From JAFGJQ01 sp964586145 (GTDB taxonomy: Bacteria > Planctomycetota > Phycisphaerae > UBA1845), in NCBI GenBank assembly GCA_964586145.1, contig CAZPHH010000063.1:1-29288 (forward strand): a stretch of DNA of 29,288 bases. Direction: 5' to 3'. The notes beneath the pieces are model-generated. The model was not told the DNA's origin, searched no databases, and worked only from the letters and a program-made list of their open reading frames with translations. Positions 16,677-26,747 of this stretch are shown piece by piece (the stretch's first letter is position 1; each line of letters begins with the position of its first letter). The translations under genes and the position numbers were made by a program.

Positions 16677-16836
16677 GGGACCGGCTTGCTCTTCTGTGGG
16701 CCCGCTTCATGTCGGGGCCCGGCTGTTCTTGTGGGACCGGCTTCATCTGTGGGACCAGCTTTTCTTTGTGGGACCGGCTTTTCTCTGTGGGACCGGCTTT
16801 CCAGCCGGTCTCTTGCATCTTTGTGGGACCGGCTTT
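16677..16836 (+). repeat. Array of eight degenerate GGGACCGGCTT repeats
   Basis: Eight copies of GGGACCGGCTT, some with one or two changes, start at 16677, 16698, 16715, 16733, 16751, 16770, 16789 and 16824. The period is mostly 17-21 bases with one gap of 35; the units are separated by pyrimidine-rich TTCTTGT-like linkers. The seventh unit becomes a perfect 8-bp hairpin with a TTCC loop. The array begins 16 bases after the CE7 stop, and the eighth unit is interrupted just downstream by the insertion sequence. There is no CRISPR character: the units are too short and the linkers are related to one another. The same motif opens the window (GGGACCGG at 1-8). Confidence 0.8.
16791..16810 (+). 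terminator. Hairpin, possible terminator of the GH38-CE7 operon
   Basis: GACCGGCT and AGCCGGTC form a perfect 8-bp stem around TTCC, followed by TCTTGCATCTTT. It is the seventh unit of the repeat array in an extended palindromic form. The T-rich tail is modest, so terminator function is plausible rather than certain. Confidence 0.45.
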
Positions 16837-16840
16837 CTCG

Positions 16841-16869
16841 CCATCCCGGCGCGGAGCCTGTCGATTTAA
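16841..16869 (+). repeat. Left inverted repeat of the insertion sequence
   Basis: This 29-base end matches the reverse complement of 18672-18700 at 27 positions; the mismatches are at positions 17 and 25 of the repeat. CTCG lies immediately outside. Confidence 0.92.
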
Positions 16870-16936
16870 TCGGAGCCCGCTGGCATGAGTCGTGCTTCGT
16901 CCACGGAGGCCCGATGGGCTGCACGGAGGAGACCGC

Positions 16937-18514
16937 ATGACATACTGGGCGAAGGCACCGATGGACCGGCAGCAGGTCACCCTTTTCTCTCCAACCCTCG
17001 ATGCGGCGATCGAAGAAGACCACCCGGTTCGACTCTTCTGGGAGGTATTGGACACGCAGGACTGGACCGCCTGGGAAGCTCGCTATCACGGCCATCGCGG
17101 CCAGCCAGCCATTCACCCGCGGATCGTGGCCGGCCTCCTGCTGTATGGGGTGAGCCAGCGGATTCGCTCCAGCCGGGCACTGGAAGCGGCCTGTCTGAAC
17201 CGGCTGGATTTCATCTGGCTGGCCGAAGGCCGGCAGATCGATCATTCGACGTTCTGCGCGTTCCGCAATGCGTTCGGCCCGGAGTTGAAGGACCTGTTTC
17301 GACAGATCGGCCGCCTGGCGATGGCCATGGGCCTGATCCGGTTGAACCAGGTCGCCCTGGACGGTTCGCGGGTCAAGGCGAACAGTTCCCGCCATCACAC
17401 GGCGCGGGCCGCCCGATTGGAGCGATGCTTGCAGGCCCTGGACCAACAGATTGAGCAGTTGCTGGCCGAAGCGGAGGCGGCGGATCGTCAGGAGGATGCG
17501 CTGTACGGACCGGAGGGTACGCCGAACCGCCTGCCCCCGGCCTTGCACAAGGCGCAGCAGCGTCGGGAAGCGATGCAGCAGGCGTTGGAGACGGTCCAGT
17601 CGTTGGATGCCAAGCGGGCCAAGCGTAAGGACATGAGGTCTCGGGGCGCCCAGGTTCCGGTTGCGGACCCGGACGCGCGGGTGTTGCCGAACAAGGAAGG
17701 CGGCGCTGCGCCCAATTACACACCGCTGGTGGAGGTGGATGGACATCGGGGTTTCCTTCTGGCCACCGACGTCATCAACGACACGGCCGAGGACAAGGCG
17801 CTGGTTGACCTGGTGGATGAGGTGTCCCAGGTATTCGGGCAGCCGCCGGCGACGGTGTTGGCGGATTCGGGCTTCGCCACGGGCGTGAACTTAAAGGCCA
17901 TGGAGGATCGTGAGACGGAAGCCCTGATGCCGGTGGTGTCCCTGAAGGCGGATGAGGAAAATCCCGCTCGGCGTAGCGATCCTGTCCCGGCGCGCCGGGA
18001 TGAGGGGTGGGACCGGCTTCCGATCAGTCCCCAGACCAAGCGGCTGGACAAGCGGGCGTTCGTCTATGATCCACCGACGGACACGTATTATTGTCCGATG
18101 GGCAAGTCGTTGTCCTTTTCGGGACAGGAACGATACCGTCGCAAATCGAATCTCACGGGGACGTATCGGGTCTACACGTGCGGAGACTGCGCGGAGTGCG
18201 CGTTGGCGGCGCGGTGTCTGTCGAATTCGCGCAAGCCGCGGAACGTGTTGCGGGATGAGTATGAGGAGTACCGCGAGCGGGCGATGACTCGCTTGGCCGA
18301 CCCGGAAAAGCATAAGACGTACGAGCAACGCATGTGGATGGCCGAGGCGCCGTTTGGCGTGCTGAAGAGCGTCATGAACGTCCGGCAGTTCCTGGTCCGG
18401 GGCCTGAGCAAAGTGAAGATCGAGTGGGACTGGGCCTGCTGTGCGTTCAATCTGAGTAAGCTGGTGAAGGAGACCCTGCGTATCCGGAGGCGATTGGGCG
18501 GTTTGACGGCTTGA
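16937..18514 (+). CDS. IS1182 family transposase
   Basis: A 525-residue DDE transposase. The N-terminal DUF772-like helical domain covers about 15-125 (HPVRLFWEVLD, IHPRIVAGLLLYG, DFIWLAEGRQIDHSTFCAFR). The RNase H-fold catalytic residues appear to be D142 in VALDGSRVKANSS, D310 in VLADSGFATG and E470 in MAEAPFGVLK. A helical insert at 155-235 separates the first two. A Cys cluster, CGDCAECALAARC, typical of the family and probably zinc-binding, precedes the third acidic residue. ATG at 16937 follows GGAGGA. No frameshift or internal stop is seen, so the enzyme is probably active. It lies inside a fully delimited element. Confidence 0.95.
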   Translation: MTYWAKAPMDRQQVTLFSPTLDAAIEEDHPVRLFWEVLDTQDWTAWEARYHGHRGQPAIHPRIVAGLLLYGVSQRIRSSRALEAACLNRLDFIWLAEGRQIDHSTFCAFRNAFGPELKDLFRQIGRLAMAMGLIRLNQVALDGSRVKANSSRHHTARAARLERCLQALDQQIEQLLAEAEAADRQEDALYGPEGTPNRLPPALHKAQQRREAMQQALETVQSLDAKRAKRKDMRSRGAQVPVADPDARVLPNKEGGAAPNYTPLVEVDGHRGFLLATDVINDTAEDKALVDLVDEVSQVFGQPPATVLADSGFATGVNLKAMEDRETEALMPVVSLKADEENPARRSDPVPARRDEGWDRLPISPQTKRLDKRAFVYDPPTDTYYCPMGKSLSFSGQERYRRKSNLTGTYRVYTCGDCAECALAARCLSNSRKPRNVLRDEYEEYRERAMTRLADPEKHKTYEQRMWMAEAPFGVLKSVMNVRQFLVRGLSKVKIEWDWACCAFNLSKLVKETLRIRRRLGGLTA

Positions 18515-18516
18515 TC

Positions 18517-18537
18517 GGGCGGGGTGGAGCCCCGCCC
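18517..18537 (+). terminator. Hairpin after the transposase gene
   Basis: GGGCGGGG and CCCCGCCC pair over 8 bp around TGGAG, two bases after the transposase stop and inside the insertion sequence. No T-run follows. It may limit read-through out of the element. Confidence 0.45.
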
Positions 18538-18671
18538 TGACATCTTGGGCGTTTCGGATGCCCTGATCGGGCACGCGGAACACGCCGATCCGATCCGGTG
18601 TTCCGGCACCAACGGCCTTTGACGCATTTCGCACCGATCAGCGGACCGATGTAGGATCATCCGCCGGAGAC

Positions 18672-18700
18672 TTAATTCGACAGCCTCCGCGCCGGGATGG
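18672..18700 (-). repeat. Right inverted repeat of the insertion sequence
   Basis: This is the partner of the left end at 16841-16869 (27 of 29 matching). It is followed directly by the second CTCG copy at 18701-18704. Confidence 0.92.
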
Positions 18701-18708
18701 CTCGGGTT

Positions 18709-18752
18709 GCGGGCGCAGCCCGCGCTGCTCTGTTTTTGCGTTTCTGCGTTTC
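18709..18752 (-). repeat. Composite element copy A: A-rich tract plus GCA-type triloop hairpin
   Basis: Read on the minus strand, AAACGCAGAAACGCAAAAAC is followed by a short purine-rich linker and a 6-bp hairpin GCGGGC/GCCCGC with a 3-base loop. Similar composites occur at 18815-18887 (same orientation) and 28342-28395 (opposite orientation). It lies 4 bases from the right target duplication of the insertion sequence. Confidence 0.55.
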
Positions 18753-18814
18753 CCCCGACGATCGGCGCCGGCCACCGCCGGCGTCCTCCCCGGAACCCGC
18801 CCCGGCCGCGGCGT

Positions 18815-18887
18815 CCCGACCAGTCGGGATTCCTCTTCGTTTTTGCTTTTTGTTGTTTGTTTTTTGCTTTGGCCGCCGCAGGCGGCC
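18815..18887 (-). repeat. Composite element copy B: A-rich tract flanked by two hairpins
   Basis: On the minus strand a GGCCGCC/GGCGGCC triloop hairpin is followed by about 42 bases of almost pure A/C/G with long A-runs. These end in GCAAAAACGAAGAGGAAT, and then comes a CCCGAC/GTCGGG hairpin. The A-tract and the hairpin after it parallel copies A and C. Confidence 0.5.
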
Positions 18888-19026
18888 CGCTCGCTCCCCC
18901 CCCACCCAGCAGCGAACGCTACAACCCCCTCACCCCTTCCCACCGCTCGCCACAGCGAGTGGCCCGGGGGGACACAAACCCCCGTTTGTCCGGCATCACT
19001 TTCAATGGGGTCCCGTTCTCTGTCAC

Positions 19027-19099
19027 TGAGGGCGTTGGGACTCGAACCCAAGACCTACGGCTTAAAAGGCCGTTGCTCTACCAACTGAGCTACGCCCCC
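19027..19099 (-). tRNA. tRNA-Lys (anticodon TTT)
   Basis: A 73-base cloverleaf without an encoded CCA. On the minus strand the acceptor GGGGGCG pairs with CGCCCTC (one G-T pair), bases 8-9 are TA, the D arm is GCTCAGTTGGTAGAGC, the anticodon arm is ACGGC-CTTTTAA-GCCGT, and the T arm is TTGGG-TTCGAGT-CCCAA with discriminator A. Anticodon TTT reads lysine AAA and AAG. It stands alone between the insertion sequence and the kinase operon, on the opposite strand to both. Confidence 0.97.
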
Positions 19100-19238
19100 G
19101 GAAACGCGCTCGCAACCCTTCCGGCGCCCAGGCGCCGAGGCCGCAGCACGTCCGACACCTGGAGGTTATACCCGGACCTCCTCCTCCCGACCAGCGTGCT
19201 GAACGGGGGGGCGGCACCCTACCGCGAGCCGGGCCGTT

Positions 19239-19267
19239 TTGCAAATGAAAGCTCAACTTGATAGAAT
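19239..19267 (+). promoter_or_regulatory. Extended -10 sigma-70 promoter of the hybrid kinase operon
   Basis: TTGCAA at 19239-19244 (4 of 6) and TAGAAT at 19262-19267 (5 of 6) are separated by exactly 17 bases, with an extended TG at 19259-19260. Transcription would start near 19274, which excludes the in-frame ATGs at 19245 and 19266 and supports the start at 19293. Confidence 0.65.
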
Positions 19268-19292
19268 GGCCGGGCAGCAAGGCATCTCGGGG

Positions 19293-21740
19293 ATGCGCGA
19301 GGCTGAGGGCGTGACCCACTCACGGAAAACCAGGGCCCAGCTCCTGGAAGCGTGCGAGGAACTCCGCGCCCGCGTCGCAGAGATGGAGCAGGAAGCCACC
19401 AAGCGTCGGCAGGCGGAGGACGCCCTTGCCCGCGAACGCGACCTGCTGCACACCCTGATGGATCACATCCCCGACACCATCTACTTCAAGGACGAACAGA
19501 GTCGGTTCACCCGCATCAACCGCGCCCAGGCGGAGGTCCTCGGCGTCGCGCCCGGCGAAGCCGTCGGAAAGACCGACTTCGACTTCTTCGAGCCGGATCA
19601 CGCCCGCAGCGCCTTCACGGACGAGCAGACCATGCTCCGGACCGGCCAGGGCGTCATCGGCAAGGGCGAGCGCATGCGCCGCGCCGACGGCGAGCATCGC
19701 TGGATCTCCACCACCAAGGTGCCGATCCGCGGCACCGACGGCCGGTACCACGGCATCGTCGGCATCTCCCGCGATGTGACGGCCCAAAAGCAGGCGGAGG
19801 AAGACCTCCGTCAAAGCGAGGAGCGGTACCGGGGCCTCATCGAATCGCAGCAGGACCTGATCGTACGGATGGACCGCGACGGCCCCGTCACGTTCGTCAA
19901 CGAGGCGTTCGTCCGCATGTTCGGCCGCCCACGCCACGAGCTCATCGGCATGCCCTTCCTGGAACTGGCCGGCATCGCGGACGGACCCGCCATGCGCAAC
20001 GCCATCGAGCAGCTTGAACGACCGCCCCACCGCACGTGCTATGAGCAGGGCACGCTCACCGCCTCCGACCGGCGATGGATCGAGTGGGAGATCATCGCCA
20101 TCCACGATGAGCACGGACGGATCGTGGAGATCCAGGCCGTCGGCCGCGACATTACCGGCCGCAAGCAGGCCGAGGCTGCTCTGCAAGAGAGCGAGCAGCG
20201 CCTGGCCGCCATCACGGCCAACGTGCCCGGCGCCGTGTACCGGGCCGTGTTCCCGCCGGACGGCAGGGTCGTGTTTGCCTACATCAGCCCGGGGCTCCGG
20301 GAGATGATCGGCGCGGACCCGGAACAGATCCTGGGCGATCCGCGACGGGGCCTGCGGTACGTGCATCCGGACGACCGGCGAACGCTGATTCGGGCGGTGG
20401 CCGCCTCCGTTCGCACGCTGCACAGCGTGGACATGGAGTACCGGTTGCGGACGCCGCGGGGCGACGTGCGCTGGGTGCGCGACCTGGCCCGCCTGCACGC
20501 GCGAGAGGACGGCAACGTCATTCGCGACGGCGTGATTCTCGACGTTTCCCGCCGCAAGCGGATGGAGGAAGAGAAGGCCCAGCTCGAAGAGCAGTTGCAC
20601 CAGGCCCAGAAAATGGAGGCCCTGGGCCAGCTTGCCGCGGGCGTGGCCCACGACTTCAGCAATCTGCTCACGATCATGCTGGGCGGCGCGGAACAGCTCC
20701 GCAGAAGAGTGGCGGCCGACGTCACGGCCCTCGACGCGCTCAGCCTCATCGAGCACGCCGCCGAAGAAGCCAAAGGCGTCACCCGTTCCCTGCTGTCCTT
20801 CAGCCGTCGCGTCCCCCCGGAAAAGCAACCGCTCGACCTGGCCCGATTCCTGAACGATACGGTGCGGTTCATCCGGCGAATCCTGCCGGCCTCCATCGAC
20901 CTGACCGCGGACGTGGACGGGGAGGGCCCGTTCTGGGTCTCGGCCGACAGCTCTCAGCTCCACCTGGTCATCCTGAACCTGGTCATCAACGCCCGGGACG
21001 CCATGCCGAACGGCGGCCGCCTGCACCTGACCGTCGGTCCGGCCCCGCCCCTGCCCCTAGAGGAAAAGGCCCAGGCCGCCCGGGCCGCCGCCCGCGTCAT
21101 CGTGCAGGACACCGGCGCCGGCATGGCCCCGGAGGTCCAACGTCGTATCTTCGAGCCCTTCTACACCACGAAACCGCGGGGGACCGGCACCGGCCTGGGA
21201 CTGGCCATCGCGCTGGGCATCGTCCACGAGCACAACGGCGCCATCGACGTGTCGTCCCGCCCCGGTCTCGGCTCAGCGTTCACCGTCACCCTGCCCTGCG
21301 TGCCTCCGGACGTCCGCCGCGAGTCCGACAGGGCCGTCCGGGAGCCTCGCGGCGCCGGCCAGACCATCCTTCTGGCCGAGGATGACCGCTACATACGCCG
21401 AATCATCACCTCCACCCTGCAGGCGTTGAATTATCGCGTGATACCGGCGTCCGACGGGGTGGCCGCCGTGGAACGCTTTCATGCGCACCGGGCTGACATC
21501 CGGCTTCTGATTCTCGACCTGGATCTGCCCAAGCGAAGCGGGTTCGACTGTGTGCGCGACATCCGAGCGACGGGCGCGCATCTGCCCGTGATTCTCATCA
21601 CCTCCCACGCGCACGTTGACCTGGAAAACCGGATCGACGAGAATTCGTACGTGTTGCCCAAGCCGTTCCAGATGGCTGAGATCGGGCAACTGGTGGCCCA
21701 GCTCGTGACGAAGCCCAACAGCGGAGCAACAGGCCCGTGA
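19293..21740 (+). CDS. Multi-PAS hybrid histidine kinase with receiver domain
   Basis: An 815-residue soluble sensor kinase with no membrane segment. An N-terminal coiled coil (about 12-50) leads into three PAS/PAC units at roughly 52-170, 172-295 and 300-425. The HisKA helix carries phospho-acceptor H453 in AHDFSN, where the family more often has HDFNN. The ATPase domain shows the N box (NLVINARDAM), G1 (DTGAGM), F box (FEPFYTTK) and G2 (GTGLGLA). A receiver follows at about 690-805 with acidic pair E696-D697-D698, phospho-site D742 and K790. ATG at 19293 fits the promoter at 19239-19267; earlier ATGs would precede the predicted transcript start. The stop overlaps the next gene's GTG by 4 bases, so the response regulator is its likely partner. 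The signal is unknown. Confidence 0.92.
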   Translation: MREAEGVTHSRKTRAQLLEACEELRARVAEMEQEATKRRQAEDALARERDLLHTLMDHIPDTIYFKDEQSRFTRINRAQAEVLGVAPGEAVGKTDFDFFEPDHARSAFTDEQTMLRTGQGVIGKGERMRRADGEHRWISTTKVPIRGTDGRYHGIVGISRDVTAQKQAEEDLRQSEERYRGLIESQQDLIVRMDRDGPVTFVNEAFVRMFGRPRHELIGMPFLELAGIADGPAMRNAIEQLERPPHRTCYEQGTLTASDRRWIEWEIIAIHDEHGRIVEIQAVGRDITGRKQAEAALQESEQRLAAITANVPGAVYRAVFPPDGRVVFAYISPGLREMIGADPEQILGDPRRGLRYVHPDDRRTLIRAVAASVRTLHSVDMEYRLRTPRGDVRWVRDLARLHAREDGNVIRDGVILDVSRRKRMEEEKAQLEEQLHQAQKMEALGQLAAGVAHDFSNLLTIMLGGAEQLRRRVAADVTALDALSLIEHAAEEAKGVTRSLLSFSRRVPPEKQPLDLARFLNDTVRFIRRILPASIDLTADVDGEGPFWVSADSSQLHLVILNLVINARDAMPNGGRLHLTVGPAPPLPLEEKAQAARAAARVIVQDTGAGMAPEVQRRIFEPFYTTKPRGTGTGLGLAIALGIVHEHNGAIDVSSRPGLGSAFTVTLPCVPPDVRRESDRAVREPRGAGQTILLAEDDRYIRRIITSTLQALNYRVIPASDGVAAVERFHAHRADIRLLILDLDLPKRSGFDCVRDIRATGAHLPVILITSHAHVDLENRIDENSYVLPKPFQMAEIGQLVAQLVTKPNSGATGP

Positions 21741-22393
21741 CCCGAACCTTGCGCGTTCTCATTGCAGACGACCACGCCATGATGCGGGAAGCCATGGCCA
21801 AGTGGCTCGAAAACGTGGACAACATTCAGGTCGTGGACGCCGTCGGCAACGCGGATGACGCCCTCCGCGTGGCCGTTCGCGAGCGCCCCGATGTCGTTCT
21901 GATGGACATCGACATGCCGGGGCTGGGATGCTTCAGCGCCGCCCGGTCGATCACCGCGCAGTGTCCGGAGACGAGCATCCTCTTCGTCAGCGCCTTCTAT
22001 CACGATCGCTACATCGAACAGGCCCTGGCCGTCGAGGCCGCCGGGTACGTCACCAAGAACGAACCGTTCGAGAAGCTGATCGACGCCATCCAGACCGTGG
22101 CCGCCGGCGGCGTCTACTTCTCGCCCGAGGTGCAGTCCCGAATCACCGTCGACTCCCAGGGGGCCAAGCTCACGGACCCCGATCAGACCCGCGCGTCTTC
22201 GCTGACTCGCCGCGAGCTGGAGGTGGTCCGCTACATCGCCCGTGGCATGCTGAACAAGGAGATCGCCCGGATCATGGGCATCAGCGCCAAGACCGTGGAG
22301 CAACACACCTTCCACCTCATGACCAAGCTCGACATCCACAGCCGCGTCGACCTGACCCGCTTTGCCATCCGGGAAGGCCTGATCGAGGCCTGA
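21737..22393 (+). CDS. NarL/FixJ family response regulator
   Basis: A 218-residue DNA-binding response regulator. The receiver (about 5-125) has D11-D12, phospho-site D57 in VVLMDIDMPG, T/S-like switch residue S85 and K107 in YVTK. A linker leads to a LuxR-type helix-turn-helix at 156-198 (LTRRELEVVRYIARGMLNKEIARIMGIS, recognition helix KTVEQHTFHLMTKL). The GTG start overlaps the preceding kinase stop as GTGA, which implies translational coupling and a cognate pair. No Shine-Dalgarno sequence of its own is needed in that arrangement. Target promoters are not evident; the nearby 398-base leader before the second kinase is one place to look. Confidence 0.94.
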   Translation: MTRTLRVLIADDHAMMREAMAKWLENVDNIQVVDAVGNADDALRVAVRERPDVVLMDIDMPGLGCFSAARSITAQCPETSILFVSAFYHDRYIEQALAVEAAGYVTKNEPFEKLIDAIQTVAAGGVYFSPEVQSRITVDSQGAKLTDPDQTRASSLTRRELEVVRYIARGMLNKEIARIMGISAKTVEQHTFHLMTKLDIHSRVDLTRFAIREGLIEA

Positions 22394-22791
22394 CCCGGCC
22401 CGGCCGCCAGGATTCGCCCCCCCTTATCAGACGCGTCGCGTGTCCGGGGCTATCGGACGCCGGCCGGCCCGCCCGGTCGGAATCGAAGCCGGACTGGTTT
22501 GCCCGTGACGCCGATATTTCCACGAGAGCGCCTGGTGTTCCAGGTCGGCCGCACAAGGTGGCCGCCACGCGGACCGCCTGCCCACCCCGGGGGATGCCGG
22601 GACCGGCGACGGGGGCCGCCCCACGAACGGATGCACGGCGAGCGCATGGACGGCGTACGGGCATTCAGAATGGTTTTCCCCCGGGAGAAGCGCCCTGGCC
22701 ATGGAGAGCCGTGGCGACCCTCCCGTGGGCGGGGAGAGGCCGCGGCAGTGACCGGCCACGCCGGCGGCTCGACCTCCGGAGAAAGGTGTCG
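22394..22791 (+). other. 398-base spacer or leader before the second hybrid kinase
   Basis: No convincing gene is seen; the reading frames here are Arg/Gly/Pro-rich and unlike any family. Several compact hairpins are visible: CCTGG/CCAGG with a TGTT loop (22531-22544), GGCC/GGCC around 22547-22563, and GCCGG/CCGGC with a GA loop (22596-22607). GC-rich complementary blocks run from 22670 to 22780. I looked for c-di-GMP, cobalamin and other riboswitch cores and found no convincing match. It may be a regulatory leader, or a response-regulator binding region. Confidence 0.4.
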
Positions 22792-25509
<2,718 letters not shown>

Positions 25510-25532
25510 ACGCGGCACGCCGCCGGCCGCCG

Positions 25533-26714
25533 TCACAGACCGGGGTCCGCGATCTCACCCGGGCGGTACGGCAGGCCCAGGATGGAGCTGACCCAACGCT
25601 GCTCAAACCGGCTGTCGATCGGTCCGAACGCCGCTTCAAACGCCTCGATTTCCTGCTGCTCGGTGAAGCGGTCGTCCGGTGTGCGCCGGGCGATCGTCTG
25701 AATGTACCGCGCAAACGCCTTCTGCTGGGTGCGCTGAAGATGGAACACCAGGGACCACGCCTGCGCGTAGTGGTTCGCGATGTTCGGATTGCCGCCCCGA
25801 GCCAGAAAGCCGGCGTCGCCGATGAGTTGCTTCAGCGGAACGAGCTGCCCGCTGCGATAGGCGTGCTCCAGGTTGCCGGCCTGCGGCAGACGGGTCAGAC
25901 CGCCCGCCGTCAGACACACCCGAAAGTCGCGAAGCCGCGCCTGGTTCACCGCCGCGAACCCCGCGCCGCTCCGCCCCGGCGGCGTTTCGAACAGGCATGC
26001 CAGACCCTCCGCGAGCCACGTGGGGTTCTGGGCGCCGACCGTATGCACGCCGATGTTGTACAACACCTGATGCGCCACCTCGTGCTGGATCACGAGCTGG
26101 TTGATCTGCGTAACGTACTGCTCACGCTGGTTCCGCGCCCGCTGAAGCCGTCTGCGAACGGTACGCCGTTCGTCGCTGCCCAATCCGCCGCCGCCGGCCA
26201 ATCGCTCCTCCAAACCCGAGATGACGGCCGACAACTCGCTCATCTTCGGCGTGTGCTCCGTGTTGAAGAACGCCGCCCGGTTCAAGTGGATGGAGAAGAT
26301 GCCGCTCGCCACCGGGTTCGAGAAGCCGATCCGCCCGCCATACTGCGTGAACTCCTCCGGTCGGTCAAAAAAGAGGATCGCCAGTCGGTGCGACGGCGGC
26401 TGAACGGGAATCTCCCCGGCCCGACAGAAACGGAACACCGCGTCATACGTCCGCTCCGCCCGAATCAGGAAGCTCCGCAACACCTCCGGCGACGTATTGT
26501 GCGCGATGACGAAATGATCGGTCCGCTCGATCCGGAATCCGTCCCCCGCGATCCGGAGCAGCTCGGCCTCCGCCGCCTCATCGGCCGGGATCGGCGCCTC
26601 CTGCGCTCGAACCCCTCCGCACGCAAGGAGGGCAAGAACGCACGCCGCCACCACCGGCACCCCCGCGTGCCCGCCGCTGCCGGCCGACAACCGTCGTGAA
26701 GACGTCTTTCTCAT
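25533..26714 (-). CDS. Exported DUF1570-type zinc metalloprotease-like protein
   Basis: A 393-residue exported protein resembling DUF1570 (gluzincin-like) proteins common in planctomycetes. The signal peptide has a charged N terminus, hydrophobic core VVAACVLALLACGG and a cleavage site near RAQ-EA (about 38). The active site is H211-E-V-A-H215 with the downstream E236 in WLAEGLA, the usual third zinc ligand of gluzincins. The region before it (about 65-150) has the alternating strands seen in the family (RIERTDHFVIAH, LAILFFDRPEEFTQYG). ATG at 26714 keeps the signal peptide. It starts 33 bases after the NnrE stop, so the two are probably co-transcribed, and it ends 23 bases from the convergent hybrid kinase. 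The substrate is unknown. Confidence 0.82.
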   Translation of the reverse strand: MRKTSSRRLSAGSGGHAGVPVVAACVLALLACGGVRAQEAPIPADEAAEAELLRIAGDGFRIERTDHFVIAHNTSPEVLRSFLIRAERTYDAVFRFCRAGEIPVQPPSHRLAILFFDRPEEFTQYGGRIGFSNPVASGIFSIHLNRAAFFNTEHTPKMSELSAVISGLEERLAGGGGLGSDERRTVRRRLQRARNQREQYVTQINQLVIQHEVAHQVLYNIGVHTVGAQNPTWLAEGLACLFETPPGRSGAGFAAVNQARLRDFRVCLTAGGLTRLPQAGNLEHAYRSGQLVPLKQLIGDAGFLARGGNPNIANHYAQAWSLVFHLQRTQQKAFARYIQTIARRTPDDRFTEQQEIEAFEAAFGPIDSRFEQRWVSSILGLPYRPGEIADPGL

Positions 26715-26747
26715 CTCCGCGCATCGCCCCCGAAAACGGAACGCCGA

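Larger units (their letters stand above)
16837..18704 (+). mobile_element. Complete IS1182-type insertion sequence with target duplication
   Basis: The element proper is 16841-18700 (1860 bases). Its ends are 29-base inverted repeats, 16841-16869 and 18672-18700, matching at 27 of 29 positions and beginning CCATCCCGGCGCGG. The element is flanked by the direct repeat CTCG at 16837-16840 and 18701-18704, a 4-base target site duplication. One transposase gene fills most of it and is intact. Size, long inverted repeats and a short duplication fit the IS1182 family. The intact ends, unchanged duplication and open transposase indicate a fairly recent insertion. It entered a GGGACCGGCTT repeat array downstream of the CE7 gene and disrupts no recognisable gene. 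Confidence 0.93.
18705..19026. other. Non-coding spacer with A/T-rich plus palindrome elements
   Basis: There is no credible gene in these 322 bases. Three perfect hairpins are seen: GCGGGC/GCCCGC with a GCA loop (18709-18723), CCCGAC/GTCGGG with a CA loop (18815-18828), and GGCCGCC/GGCGGCC with a GCA loop (18871-18887). Beside them lie T-rich runs at about 18726-18748 and 18829-18870, striking in such GC-rich DNA. An imperfect hairpin with a GTTTGTCC arm lies near 18970-18993, downstream of the minus-strand tRNA. The T-rich run after 18828 could make the second hairpin a terminator on the plus strand. Confidence 0.6.

Noticed and set aside
16677..16836. CRISPR-like array
   Set aside because: The units are only about 11 bases with a 17-21 base period, the linkers resemble one another, and no cas gene is near.
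15524..17746. A 740-codon minus-strand frame spanning the CE7 gene, repeat array and transposase
   Set aside because: It crosses an insertion sequence boundary and two real plus-strand genes, so it cannot be one ancestral gene. The repeat array gives it a periodic Lys/Pro-rich middle by chance.
18829..18870. T-rich run as an AT-rich origin or transferred segment
   Set aside because: It is only about 40 bases, has no DnaA-box cluster or neighbouring replication gene, and fits the A-rich/hairpin composite seen elsewhere in the window.
19027..19099. tRNA-Lys as an integration site for a mobile island
   Set aside because: No integrase gene and no repeated copy of the tRNA 3' end were found in the window. 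The insertion sequence nearby has its own target duplication and is unrelated to the tRNA.
22394..22560. c-di-GMP riboswitch in antisense (GGGCAAACC near 22500)
   Set aside because: The minus strand has a fragment resembling part of the conserved core, but the partner GGGACGCAAAGC segment and paired arms are missing, and no minus-strand gene follows.
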